Assembly (NCBI RefSeq): GCF_008831075.1 | Contig: NZ_WBJX01000005.1 | Span: 288,917 to 352,916 of the forward strand | DNA: 64,000 nucleotides | Source: Pseudoclavibacter terrae | GTDB lineage: Bacteria > Actinomycetota > Actinomycetes > Actinomycetales > Microbacteriaceae | Direction: 5' to 3' | Part shown: positions 50,265-58,041 of the stretch, one piece after another | How the letters are laid out: each line of letters opens with the position of its first letter | How positions within the stretch are numbered: position 1 is the stretch's first letter | Position numbers and translations under genes: made by a program | Notes under the pieces: generated by a model | The model's input: the letters and a program-made list of their open reading frames with translations, nothing else | Database searches by the model: none | What the model was told of the DNA's origin: nothing

Positions 50265-51296
50265 GTGCCACCAACGTCCCGCCGAAAGCGACCGACGATC
50301 TACGACGTCGCTGAGCGCGCCGGAGTCTCCAAGTCGCTGGTGTCGCTCGTGCTGCAGAACTCGACACGAGTCAGCGATGAGAAGCGCGCGGCCGTGCGAA
50401 CCGCGATCCAGGAGCTCGGCTACCTGCCGAGCCGGGCGGCCACGGCGCTCGCGGGGAACCGCACGCGCGCGATCGGCGTGATGATCGACGACTTCAGGAA
50501 CCCCTGGTTCGTCGACCTCCTCGGGGGCTTGCAGGAGGTGCTGAACGGGCCCGGTTTCCACGTCACGGTGGCTGACGCGAACCTGAACGCGCACCTCGAG
50601 CAGTCCCCGATCAGCGGTTTCCTGGCCGCCGGCGTCGAGGGTCTTGTCATCGGCGGCGACGTGGATGCGGTGCCTGGGGAGGGCTTCCCCGTGCCGACCG
50701 TCGTCGCGGGCAACCGAGCGACGGTGCCGGCTGGCGCCGACCTCGTGGCCAACGACGACGAAGCTGGCGCGCGCCTCGCCGTCGAGCATCTGCGCTCACT
50801 CGGCCACACGAGGATCGGCCACGTCACGGGAAGTGGCCGAGCAGCCGAACTCAGACGCACGGCCTACGAGCGAGCCATGGTCGAGGCGGGGCTCCAGCCG
50901 CGCGTCGTGGGCGGCTCTGGGCCCACCGACCAGGACGAAGGGCGACGAGCCTCACGCCAGCTGCTCGAGGACTGGCCGGAGACCACGGCCGTCTTCGCCG
51001 CGAACGACGTCATGGCGCTCGGTGTGCTCGGAACGCTCGAGAGGATCGGGATGCGTGTGCCAGGCGACATCTCCATCGTCGGCTATGACGACTCGCACCT
51101 TGCAGGGGCCGAGTACCTGTCGCTCACCTCGGTCGACGACCGAAGCGCCGACGTGGGTCGTGTCGCGGCCGAGCTCCTGCTCGCGCGCATCGAGGGGCCG
51201 CATCCGGAGGTCGGAGAGCGCGGTGGGGGAACGCGCAGACTCATCCAGCCGGTGCTGACGGTGCGCGGCTCGACCGCGGCAGTGCGGGGCGACTGA
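50265..51296 (+). CDS. LacI-family transcriptional regulator
   Basis: 343 aa, GTG start with GGAG upstream. N-terminal HTH TIYDVAERAGVSKSLVSLVL with hinge helix RAATALAGNRTRAIGVM, then the periplasmic-binding-like effector domain (ISGFLAAGVEGLVIGGD, AVFAANDVMALGVLGTLE, VGYDDSHLAGAEYLSLTSV). Effector sugar unknown. An inverted repeat sits at its own promoter, and similar sequences are found at the tautomerase and inositol transporter promoters. Converges with galK, 6 bp apart. Confidence 0.93.
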   Translation: MPPTSRRKRPTIYDVAERAGVSKSLVSLVLQNSTRVSDEKRAAVRTAIQELGYLPSRAATALAGNRTRAIGVMIDDFRNPWFVDLLGGLQEVLNGPGFHVTVADANLNAHLEQSPISGFLAAGVEGLVIGGDVDAVPGEGFPVPTVVAGNRATVPAGADLVANDDEAGARLAVEHLRSLGHTRIGHVTGSGRAAELRRTAYERAMVEAGLQPRVVGGSGPTDQDEGRRASRQLLEDWPETTAVFAANDVMALGVLGTLERIGMRVPGDISIVGYDDSHLAGAEYLSLTSVDDRSADVGRVAAELLLARIEGPHPEVGERGGGTRRLIQPVLTVRGSTAAVRGD

Positions 51297-51302
51297 CGCG
51301 GC

Positions 51303-52529
51303 TCAGCGGTCGCGTCGGGCCCCTGCCTCAGGTTCGAAGGCGAGCACGAGGGGTGCCTCCCAGCCCTGCTCCGCGTAGGCGCTCAGCACGCTCTCGCGCA
51401 GCTCGTCGACCTTCTCTGCCGGGTGCATCACGAACACGGAGCCGCCGAGGCCGGTGCCGGTCATGCGGGCGCTTGCCGCGCCGAGGTAGGTGGCCAGCTC
51501 CACGGTGAAGTCGATGCGCGCCGTCGAGACCTCGAAATCGTCCCGCAGTGACGCCTGCGACGCGGCGAGCAGGTGGTTGCGCTCCTCCGGCGTCTCGCCC
51601 GTGCGCATGAGCTTCGTGAACTCCAGCGTGCGGGCGATCTCGGAGACGACGTGGCGGGCTCGCCTGAAGACGACCTCGTCGAGCCTGTCCGCCGCTGCGT
51701 CGAGTTCAGCGGGCCGCACCTCGCGCAGCGTCTGGCAGCCGAGCGCCTCTGCAGCCCTGGCGCAGTCGTCCGCCCTCGATGCGAACTCGGCCGACCAGTT
51801 GCGGTGCGATTCTCGCGTGTCGATGAGCACGCGGACCAGGCCGGACTCGGCGGGTCTCGGCGCAGGCAGGATGGAGACATCGGACCCGCGCGCGTCGAAG
51901 AAGACGTCCTCATTGCTTCGCGCCGCGTGCACGGTGATGTGATCGCTGAGCCCGCCAGGCGCGCCGACGATGTCGGCCTCGGTCTGTCGACCGATCTCGG
52001 CGAGCTCCTCGACGTTCATGCCGAGCCCCCAGAAGTCGTTGAGAGCTGTGCTGATGGTGGCGCACACGGAGGCGGAGGACGCCAGGCCGGCCCCGATGGG
52101 CACGTCCGTCGTGAGGAAGATGTCGAGGCCGGTGCCCAGGAAGAAGGGCACGCCGGGGTCCGTCTCGTCGTCATCGCCGCGAGTGCCTTCCGGCGGGTTC
52201 TCGCGAGCGAAGCGCAGCATGCTCGAGACCGCTCCGAGCGGGTACGCACGCCAATCCTTGGTGGGGATCTCCGAGGAGATCGACCGCAGATCGGTCACGG
52301 CCTCCTCGGTGGAGAGGTCGGTGACGATGCGGATGCGGCCGTCATCGCGCGGCGCGATCGCCGCGCTCGAGCGGAGGGGGATGGCGCACCCGTAGCCGAC
52401 GCCGTCCTGCAGGTCGGTGTGATCGCCCATGATGCTGACGCGACCCGGCGCGGACCAGACCCCGAGGGGCTCGCGCTCGAATGCGGCCAGGAAGCCCTCG
52501 CAGACGATCGTCGTCAGGTCTCTGCTCAT
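51303..52529 (-). CDS. galK: Galactokinase
   Basis: 408 aa. GHMP kinase: the galactokinase signature reads GRVSIMGDHTDLQDG in place of the more common GRVNLIGEHTDYNDG, the ATP loop PIGAGLASSASVCA and the C-terminal MTGTGLGGSVFVM are clear. It phosphorylates galactose to galactose 1-phosphate in the Leloir pathway; galT and galE are not next to it. The altered first motif leaves room for a different sugar specificity. A TAGAAT box (complement of 52590-52595) is about 60 nt before the ATG. Confidence 0.88.
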   Translation of the reverse strand: MSRDLTTIVCEGFLAAFEREPLGVWSAPGRVSIMGDHTDLQDGVGYGCAIPLRSSAAIAPRDDGRIRIVTDLSTEEAVTDLRSISSEIPTKDWRAYPLGAVSSMLRFARENPPEGTRGDDDETDPGVPFFLGTGLDIFLTTDVPIGAGLASSASVCATISTALNDFWGLGMNVEELAEIGRQTEADIVGAPGGLSDHITVHAARSNEDVFFDARGSDVSILPAPRPAESGLVRVLIDTRESHRNWSAEFASRADDCARAAEALGCQTLREVRPAELDAAADRLDEVVFRRARHVVSEIARTLEFTKLMRTGETPEERNHLLAASQASLRDDFEVSTARIDFTVELATYLGAASARMTGTGLGGSVFVMHPAEKVDELRESVLSAYAEQGWEAPLVLAFEPEAGARRDR

Positions 52530-52883
52530 CTCGTCACCGTTTCTCAGGCATGGGCGAATGGGCGTCCGCCCCTGTGCATGCGCAGGCCGATTCTAATAAC
52601 TGCGTCCTGAACGAGTGCCGAAACTCGGGCGGGCGCGCCGTTCAGGCGAACAGATCGGGCCGTCCACCTGGTCGGGACTGGTCTTGCGTGCTAGAGTCAG
52701 GGATTCGTGGGTCCTATTTCCCACAATCGTCGTACCGTTTGTTGTTCGAGGGCACCTTTCCTGCCTCGGCACGATTTCACGAGTTGCGGCGAACGGGCAC
52801 ATTCGCCCGCATCATCGCCGCAAGAGCGCAGCACTCGAGTGTTGTGCGTTCTCTGCGTGCTGATTGAAAGGCAAGACCTCCAT
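52530..52883. promoter_or_regulatory. Intergenic region: galK promoter and long 5' UTR of the RNA helicase
   Basis: No gene was found in these 354 bp. The galK side (52530-52615) has a TAGAAT -10 box on the minus strand and, just upstream of it, GTTCAGGACGCA, a weak match to the AGGACAT motif. The other side has TAGAGT at 52691-52696 as the -10 of the helicase, giving an untranslated leader of about 180 nt. The leader contains hairpins: CGAACGGGC...GCCCG near 52788-52808 and CGCAGCACTCGAGTGTTGTGCG at 52827-52848, close to the GAAAGG ribosome site. Long leaders are typical of cold-inducible RNA helicases. Confidence 0.55.
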
Positions 52884-54422
52884 ATGACGGAAACAACCTC
52901 AACTTTCGCCGAGCTCGGCGTCCCCAAGTCCCTCGTCAGCGTGCTCGATGCAGCAGGCAAGCACGAAGCATTCCCCATCCAGCAGTCCACCCTCCCGAGC
53001 ACCCTCGCAGGCCGCGACGTCCTCGGTCGTGGCAAGACCGGCTCGGGCAAGACGCTCGCGTTCGCGATCCCACTCGTCGCCCGCCTCGCTGGCGCCGTGT
53101 CCGGTGGCAAGCGCCGCCCGGGCCGTCCGCTCGGCCTCGTGCTGCTCCCGACCCGCGAGCTCGCAACTCAGGTCGCCGCGGTCATCGAGCCGCTCGCCAA
53201 GGCCGCAGGCCTCACCGTGACGACCGTCTTCGGCGGCGTCTCGCAGCGCCCGCAGGAGACCGCGTTCCGCAACGGCGTCGACATCGTCGTGGCCTGCCCC
53301 GGCCGCCTCGACGACCTCATGAAGCAGCGCATCGTGAACCTCGACGCCGTCGAGGTCACCGTGCTCGACGAGGCCGACCACATGGCCGACCTGGGCTTCC
53401 TGCCCGTCGTCACGCGCATCATGAACGCCACGCCGCAGTCCGGCCAGCGCCTCCTCTTCTCCGCCACGCTCGACAACGGCGTGGACAAGCTCGTCAAGAA
53501 GTTCCTGAACGACCCGATCCTGCACTCGGTCGACGAGTCCAACTCGCACGTCGCGGCCATGACGCACCACGTCTACGAGGCGGAGACGCCCGAGGCGAAG
53601 ACGGCGCTCGTGCACGCTCTCGCGAGCGGCAAGGGCCGCCGCATCATGTTCATGCGCACCAAGCACCAGGCGAAGAAGCTCGCGAAGCAGCTCACCGCGT
53701 CCGGCATCCCGGCCGTCGACCTGCACGGCAACCTCTCGCAGAACGCCCGCGACCGCAACCTCGCGGCGTTCTCCGGTGGCGAGGTCAACGTGCTCGTCGC
53801 GACCGACGTCGCCGCGCGTGGCGTGCACGTCGATGCCATCGAGCTCGTCGTGCACGTCGACCCGCCCGCCGAGCACAAGGCGTACCTGCACCGCTCCGGC
53901 CGCACGGCACGCGCGGGCTCCGAGGGTGACGTCGTCACCCTCATGCTCCCGAGCCAGCGCAAGGACACGGAGATGCTGCTGCGTCGCGCGAAGATCGGCG
54001 TGACCCCGCAGCGCGCGAACGTCAACTCGCCGTTCGTTGCCGAGCTCGTCGGCGAAGTCGCCCCGACCGTGCGGCCCGTTCCGGGCGGACCGGGATCCGG
54101 CAACGTCGAGGTCAGCCAGGGCCGCGGCACGTCGCAGGGAGCGAACGCGCGCCGCAAGCGCGACAACGCCTCCTCGCGTGGTGGCGCACCCCGTGGTGGA
54201 TCGAGCACCGGCGGCGGTCGTGGCCGCGGCGGGTCCTCGTCGCAGACCTCCTCCTCGTCCGCGTCGCGCCCCGCGCGCTCGCAGGGCGGAGAGGGCGCAG
54301 CCCAGGGCCAGCGTCGCGGAGAGGGTCGCCCCCGCCGCGCGGGCACCTCGTCGCCTGCAGCTCCGTCGCGTGGCGGCGGCGAGCGCGGTTCGCGTCGCGC
54401 CAGCTGGTCCTCCGGCCAGTAG
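52884..54422 (+). CDS. DEAD-box RNA helicase with RG-rich tail
   Basis: 512 aa. Complete DEAD-box core: Q motif (AFPIQQSTLP), Walker A GRGKTGSGKTLAF, PTRELATQV, VLDEADHMADLGF, FSATLDNG, then VLVATDVAARGVH and HRSGRTARAGSEG. The C-terminal 130 residues are Arg/Gly/Ser-rich (GGGRGRGGSSSQTSSSS), as in RNA-binding tails of CsdA/RhlE-like helicases. Probably unwinds structured RNA in ribosome assembly or cold adaptation; that role is inferred from the family and the long leader. ATG 52884 follows GAAAGG. Confidence 0.92.
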   Translation: MTETTSTFAELGVPKSLVSVLDAAGKHEAFPIQQSTLPSTLAGRDVLGRGKTGSGKTLAFAIPLVARLAGAVSGGKRRPGRPLGLVLLPTRELATQVAAVIEPLAKAAGLTVTTVFGGVSQRPQETAFRNGVDIVVACPGRLDDLMKQRIVNLDAVEVTVLDEADHMADLGFLPVVTRIMNATPQSGQRLLFSATLDNGVDKLVKKFLNDPILHSVDESNSHVAAMTHHVYEAETPEAKTALVHALASGKGRRIMFMRTKHQAKKLAKQLTASGIPAVDLHGNLSQNARDRNLAAFSGGEVNVLVATDVAARGVHVDAIELVVHVDPPAEHKAYLHRSGRTARAGSEGDVVTLMLPSQRKDTEMLLRRAKIGVTPQRANVNSPFVAELVGEVAPTVRPVPGGPGSGNVEVSQGRGTSQGANARRKRDNASSRGGAPRGGSSTGGGRGRGGSSSQTSSSSASRPARSQGGEGAAQGQRRGEGRPRRAGTSSPAAPSRGGGERGSRRASWSSGQ

Positions 54423-54447
54423 TCAGCGACAGACACGCAGCATCCCC

Positions 54448-54481
54448 GAACGGGCGGGCCGAGCAATCGGCCCGCCCGTTC
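54448..54481 (+). terminator. Terminator after the DEAD-box helicase
   Basis: GAACGGGCGGGCCGA (54448-54462) pairs perfectly with TCGGCCCGCCCGTTC (54467-54481) around a GCAA tetraloop. It lies 26 nt after the stop codon and is one of the strongest hairpins in the window. Confidence 0.85.
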
Positions 54482-54508
54482 GCTGTCTCGCCTGCGCCGC
54501 CCACCTGC

Positions 54509-54544
54509 CTGCGCGCACCCCTGCGCGCACCCCTGCGCGCACCC
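54509..54544. repeat. Three perfect 12-bp tandem repeats
   Basis: CTGCGCGCACCC occurs three times without gaps (54509-54520, 54521-54532, 54533-54544) in the 180 bp between the helicase and a convergent GntR gene. No coding frame uses it. It is probably a slippage-prone microsatellite. Confidence 0.8.
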
Positions 54545-54602
54545 CGAGCGAGGCTGGAGCTCGAGGTGCGCAGCGGGGCGTTGGCTGGCGGCGGGAGACG
54601 CG

Positions 54603-55274
54603 TCAGGCGGGGGAGTCGGAGACCAGGTGGGCGGTGAGGTCGTCGAGGTGGGCGCGCACGGCGGACGGGCCGTCGTGCTCGAGCAGGGTGAGGTAGGCCT
54701 CGTGGTCGTCAGCCAGGCCCGTGGCCTCGTAGTGCTCGTGCGCTCCCGCCAGCAGCAGGCGGACCTCGCTCTCGAGTGATCGCGAGGCCTCGCTGATCCG
54801 GGGACTCCCGGCCGCGTCGACGATGGCCTGGTGCACGGCGGCGTGCGCCGCCTCGAGCAGTCGCCAGGACTGCGCATCGCTCGCCTCGATCTCCCGCAAT
54901 CGGACGATCTCGGCCTGGATCGGCTGCCGCACGGCCAGCGGCCACCCTCCTGGGTGCCTCGAGTTCACTATCCGCACCGCCTCGGACTCGAGCGCGCACC
55001 GCAGGTCCTGCATGGCCCTGATCTCGGCGTCGTCGAGGTTCGTGACCTCGACCCCCTTGTAGGGCGCCGCGTGGACGAGCCGTTCGGCGGCGAGTGCGGC
55101 GAGTGCCGTGCGCACCGTGTGCCTGGACAGTCCGAACTCGGCGGCGAGGTGCTCTTCGCGGAGCGCCTCACCGCGGCGATAGCTGCCCTCGAGGATCCGG
55201 TCGCGAAGCGTGGCGGCAAGGCCCGAGGCTGCAGTCGCCCGCGACGGCGACGCTGGAGCGCCCGCGCGAGTCAC
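54603..55274 (-). CDS. GntR-family regulator with FCD domain
   Basis: 223 aa. Winged helix (LRDRILEGSYRRGEALREEH; FGLSRHTVRTALAALAAERL) and an all-helical FCD domain (about residues 90-215) with the AAHAAVHQAIVDAAGSP segment that supplies metal/effector-binding histidine. FadR-type regulators sense small organic acids. Its GTG overlaps the stop of the EamA transporter gene (GTGA), so transporter and regulator are one unit. A perfect FadR-type operator lies at the start of that unit. Confidence 0.9.
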   Translation of the reverse strand: MTRAGAPASPSRATAASGLAATLRDRILEGSYRRGEALREEHLAAEFGLSRHTVRTALAALAAERLVHAAPYKGVEVTNLDDAEIRAMQDLRCALESEAVRIVNSRHPGGWPLAVRQPIQAEIVRLREIEASDAQSWRLLEAAHAAVHQAIVDAAGSPRISEASRSLESEVRLLLAGAHEHYEATGLADDHEAYLTLLEHDGPSAVRAHLDDLTAHLVSDSPA

Positions 55275-56281
55275 CCCAGGCCTCCGCGAGGTGCCTGGGC
55301 GGGCGCGCCAGAGGTGGCGGCGGGCGTCTCGCCGGGAGCGGGAGTCCTGTCGCGCCGCCTGAGCGCCCCCGTCGACCCCAGCACGAGCACCACGATTCCT
55401 GCCGCCAGCACGGCGAGCCCGAGTCCCTCGAGCGCTGCGAGCTGCTCGCGAAGCACGAGGAGCCCCAGGATGCTCGCGGTCAGCGGCTCCGCGAGCGTCA
55501 GCGTCGAGACGGTCGCGGCCTGCAGCTTCGCGAGGCCAGCCCCGAAGCACAGGTAGGCGATGGTCGTCGTGACGACGCCGAGCCAGGCCGCCGTCGCGAG
55601 CCCGGCCGGGGTGAGCATCCACTCGGCACCGCTCGCGAGGAGCAGCGGGATGCTGGCGATGCCGGCGACGCCGAAGGCCATGCCCATGGTGCCGTCGGCG
55701 CTCCAGCCTCGGTTCATGAGTGCCTTCGCCGAGAGGGTGTAGATGCTGTAGCTCGCGCCGGCGCCGATCGATGCAGCGATCCCGGCGAGGTTCGCGCCGC
55801 CCGAGTCGCCCGCGCCAGCCGCCGCGATGAGGCCCACGCCGAGGACGGCGATCGCGGTCGCGACGCCCCAGCTCACCCCGGGGAAGCGGCGTTCGAGTGC
55901 CCACTGCAGCAGTCCCGTGAGGACCGGTGCTGATCCGAGCGCGAGGACGGTGCCCACAGCGACGCCGCTGCCCGCCGTGCCCGCGAAGAAGAGCGGCTGG
56001 TAGAGGAGCACGCCGAGCGTGCCGAGGGCGATGAGTCCCAGCTGGGCGCGATTCGGGCGGCGGAGCCGGACGGCGTCCGGCGCGGGCTTCTGGGAGTATC
56101 CGCGGGCGCCGCGGCGACGCAGCCCCGTGAGCAGCGCCCAGGCGCCGAGCAGGGTCCCGCCGAGCGCGAGGCGGGCCGAGCCGAGCGAGAAGGCGGACAC
56201 CTCTGGTGCCCCGAGCGCCTGCGCGGTGCCGGTCGTGCCGAAGCAGACCGCGGCGAGGAGGACAAGCAGGAGTGGGGCCAC
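55271..56281 (-). CDS. EamA/DMT-family transporter
   Basis: 336 aa with ten membrane helices in two EamA repeats (first about 1-130, second about 145-280), typical of drug/metabolite exporters. The C-terminal ~45 residues are a Pro/Ala-rich cytoplasmic tail. GTG 56281 follows AACAAT, a near -10 box, by 6 nt; a GTG at 56299 adds six residues but lies inside the operator. The cotranscribed GntR protein probably responds to the exported compound, which is unknown. Confidence 0.87.
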   Translation of the reverse strand: MAPLLLVLLAAVCFGTTGTAQALGAPEVSAFSLGSARLALGGTLLGAWALLTGLRRRGARGYSQKPAPDAVRLRRPNRAQLGLIALGTLGVLLYQPLFFAGTAGSGVAVGTVLALGSAPVLTGLLQWALERRFPGVSWGVATAIAVLGVGLIAAAGAGDSGGANLAGIAASIGAGASYSIYTLSAKALMNRGWSADGTMGMAFGVAGIASIPLLLASGAEWMLTPAGLATAAWLGVVTTTIAYLCFGAGLAKLQAATVSTLTLAEPLTASILGLLVLREQLAALEGLGLAVLAAGIVVLVLGSTGALRRRDRTPAPGETPAATSGAPAQAPRGGLG

Positions 56282-56285
56282 GGGA

Positions 56286-56302
56286 AGATTGTTACACAAT
56301 CT
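56286..56302 (-). promoter_or_regulatory. FadR-type operator at the EamA-GntR promoter
   Basis: AGATTGT (56286-56292), TAC, ACAATCT (56296-56302) is a perfect inverted repeat. Its core TTGTTACACAA fits TNGTNNNACNA, the consensus known for FadR-subfamily GntR regulators, and it overlaps the putative -10 box (complement of 56288-56293). Autorepression by the GntR gene of the same unit is the obvious reading. Confidence 0.8.
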
Positions 56303-56350
56303 GTCGAGCTCCGTGGTCGAGCGGTGGACGCGGTCCGCGAGCGAGCCGTA

Positions 56351-56395
56351 GACGAGCGACGGGCTCGGCCGAATCGGCCGAGCCCGTCGCTCGTC
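56351..56395 (-). terminator. Terminator after the MFS sugar transporter
   Basis: A 20-bp perfect stem, GACGAGCGACGGGCTCGGCC (56351-56370) with its complement at 56376-56395, encloses GAATC. It lies 16 bp beyond the transporter stop on the minus strand. Confidence 0.85.
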
Positions 56396-56410
56396 TGCGG
56401 TGCGGAGAAG

Positions 56411-57862
56411 CTACTTCTTCGCGGTCGGGAGGAAGATCGCGCCGGTCGTGACGCCCTCATCCAGCGACTCGAGCGTGCGGCCGCGGGTTTCCGGGATCTG
56501 CGTTGCGACGAAGATGAGCGCGACCACGTTCAGCGCGCCGAACAGGAAGAAGGTTCCAGTGATGCCCATTCCGTCGACGAGCGAGGGGAAGTACAGCGAG
56601 AGGAAGCCGTTCGCGACCCAGAGGAAGAAGATCGAGACGCCCATGCCGATGCCGCGCATGTGCAGCGGGAAGACCTCGGAGAGGTACACCCAGACGGCCA
56701 CGTTGAGGAACGTCTGCATCGACCCGACGAACGCGACGACGAGGAACAGGATGACCCAGGGGCGCAGCGGGTTGCCGACCTCGAGGACCATGGACGAGAA
56801 GCCGATGAGCAGGTGGCAGATCGTCGTGAGCGTGAAGCCGATGATGAACGTCTTGCGGCGGTCGAACTTGTCCATGTAGGAGAGTGCGATGAACGCACCG
56901 ACGACCGCGATGACGCCTGGCGCGATGTTGGCGATGAGGGCCGCGCTCGAGTCGAAGCCCGACTCGATGAGCACGATCTGGCCGTAGTACATGATCGAGT
57001 TGATGCCCGTGAGCTGCTGGGCGACACCGAGTCCGATGCCGACGAGCAGGATGCGCAGGAGCCACTTGTTCTTGAGGATGGCTGCGAAGCCGACCTGCTT
57101 CTCCTGGCCCTCTTCCAGCGCGACCTTCTCGACCTGTGCGAGCTCAGCTTCGGCGCGCTCGGGGGAGCGGACGGTCTTGAGGACCTCGAGCGCCTCGGCG
57201 TCACGGCCCTTCTCGACGAGCCAGCGGGGCGACTCCGGCATGCGCAGCATGCCGAAGAAGAGGCAGATGGCCGGGATGGCGCAGATGGCGAACATGATGC
57301 GCCAGACGCCGTCGAGGTGTCCGAGCGTGTTGCCGAGGATGGCGTTGATGATGAACGCGGAGAGCTGGCCGATGACGATGGCGGCTTCGTTGCGGCCGGA
57401 GATGGACCCGCGGATCTCGTACGGCGCCAGTTCGGCGAGGAAGACCGGGACGACCGTGGATGCTCCGCCGACCGCGAGGCCGAGGAGGACGCGCCCGACG
57501 ACGAGCACCTCGAAGTTCGGGGTGAAGACGACGACGAGCGTGCCGAGGAAGAAGAGCACGGCGAGCATGATGATCGTCTTGCGGCGGCCCCAGCCATCGG
57601 AGAGGCGGCCGCAGAAGATGGCGCCGATGGCGGCCGCGAAGACGAGCGAGCTCGTGACGACGCCTTCCGTGAGCGGCGTCAGACCGAGCTCCTCGGTCAT
57701 GGGGTTCAGGGCGCCGTTGATGACACCGGTGTCGTAGCCGAAGAGGAGACCGCCGAAGCAGGCGACGATCGAGATCAGCCCGAGCCGCGAACGGTGCGGC
57801 CCAGCTGTGAGGGGCGGGAGTGATTTCTCGGCGGTGTTGCCCGCCGGATGCGATGAGGCCAT
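56411..57862 (-). CDS. MFS sugar transporter, probable myo-inositol permease
   Basis: 483 aa, 12 membrane helices, sugar porter family. Signatures: GGLLFGYDTGVINGAL in helix 1, GRLSDGWGRRKTII, RMPESPRWLVEKGRD after helix 6, QQLTGINSIMYYG in helix 7 and VATQIPETRGRTLESL after helix 12. The gene follows the inositol catabolic operon, and its promoter carries the AGGACAT motif, so inositol is the likely substrate by context; sugar porters cannot be assigned by sequence alone. It has its own promoter, 85-110 nt upstream. Confidence 0.87.
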   Translation of the reverse strand: MASSHPAGNTAEKSLPPLTAGPHRSRLGLISIVACFGGLLFGYDTGVINGALNPMTEELGLTPLTEGVVTSSLVFAAAIGAIFCGRLSDGWGRRKTIIMLAVLFFLGTLVVVFTPNFEVLVVGRVLLGLAVGGASTVVPVFLAELAPYEIRGSISGRNEAAIVIGQLSAFIINAILGNTLGHLDGVWRIMFAICAIPAICLFFGMLRMPESPRWLVEKGRDAEALEVLKTVRSPERAEAELAQVEKVALEEGQEKQVGFAAILKNKWLLRILLVGIGLGVAQQLTGINSIMYYGQIVLIESGFDSSAALIANIAPGVIAVVGAFIALSYMDKFDRRKTFIIGFTLTTICHLLIGFSSMVLEVGNPLRPWVILFLVVAFVGSMQTFLNVAVWVYLSEVFPLHMRGIGMGVSIFFLWVANGFLSLYFPSLVDGMGITGTFFLFGALNVVALIFVATQIPETRGRTLESLDEGVTTGAIFLPTAKK

Positions 57863-57945
57863 TTGGACGTCCTTGTCGTGGATGCTGCGAGGTGGAGCAA
57901 GGTTGTGCGGTGCTGCTGGCGCGTCTTCTGCGAACGCGTGTCTTG

Positions 57946-57998
57946 ATGGTAACCGAAGAATGACGTGATGTGAATATGTCCTGACAAATCCGTCAGGA
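57946..57998 (-). promoter_or_regulatory. Promoter and operator of the MFS transporter gene
   Basis: On the minus strand, -35 TTCACA (complement of 57969-57974) and -10 TACCAT (57946-57951) are 17 bp apart. Directly upstream lies TTTGTCAGGACATA (57975-57988), inside the inverted repeat TCCTGAC (57979-57985) and GTCAGGA (57992-57998) with a 6-bp spacer, the same spacing as the LacI-gene operator. Confidence 0.7.
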
Positions 57999-58004
57999 GT
58001 GACA

Positions 58005-58035
58005 GTGGCCCCGCAGCTCAGAGCTGCGGGGCCAC
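58005..58035 (-). terminator. Terminator of the inositol operon
   Basis: GTGGCCCCGCAG (58005-58016) pairs perfectly with CTGCGGGGCCAC (58024-58035) around a 7-nt loop, just after the iolH stop. It separates the iol operon from the transporter gene. Confidence 0.85.
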
Positions 58036-58041
58036 ACGGCG

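Noticed and set aside
54509..54544. Possible attachment or integration site
   Set aside because: Short tandem 12-bp units with no tRNA, integrase or second copy nearby; best read as a microsatellite.
54603..55904. A single 433-codon GntR gene extending to 55904
   Set aside because: Residues beyond 55274 are Arg-rich antisense of the EamA gene; the GTG overlapping the EamA stop gives a normal-length FCD regulator.
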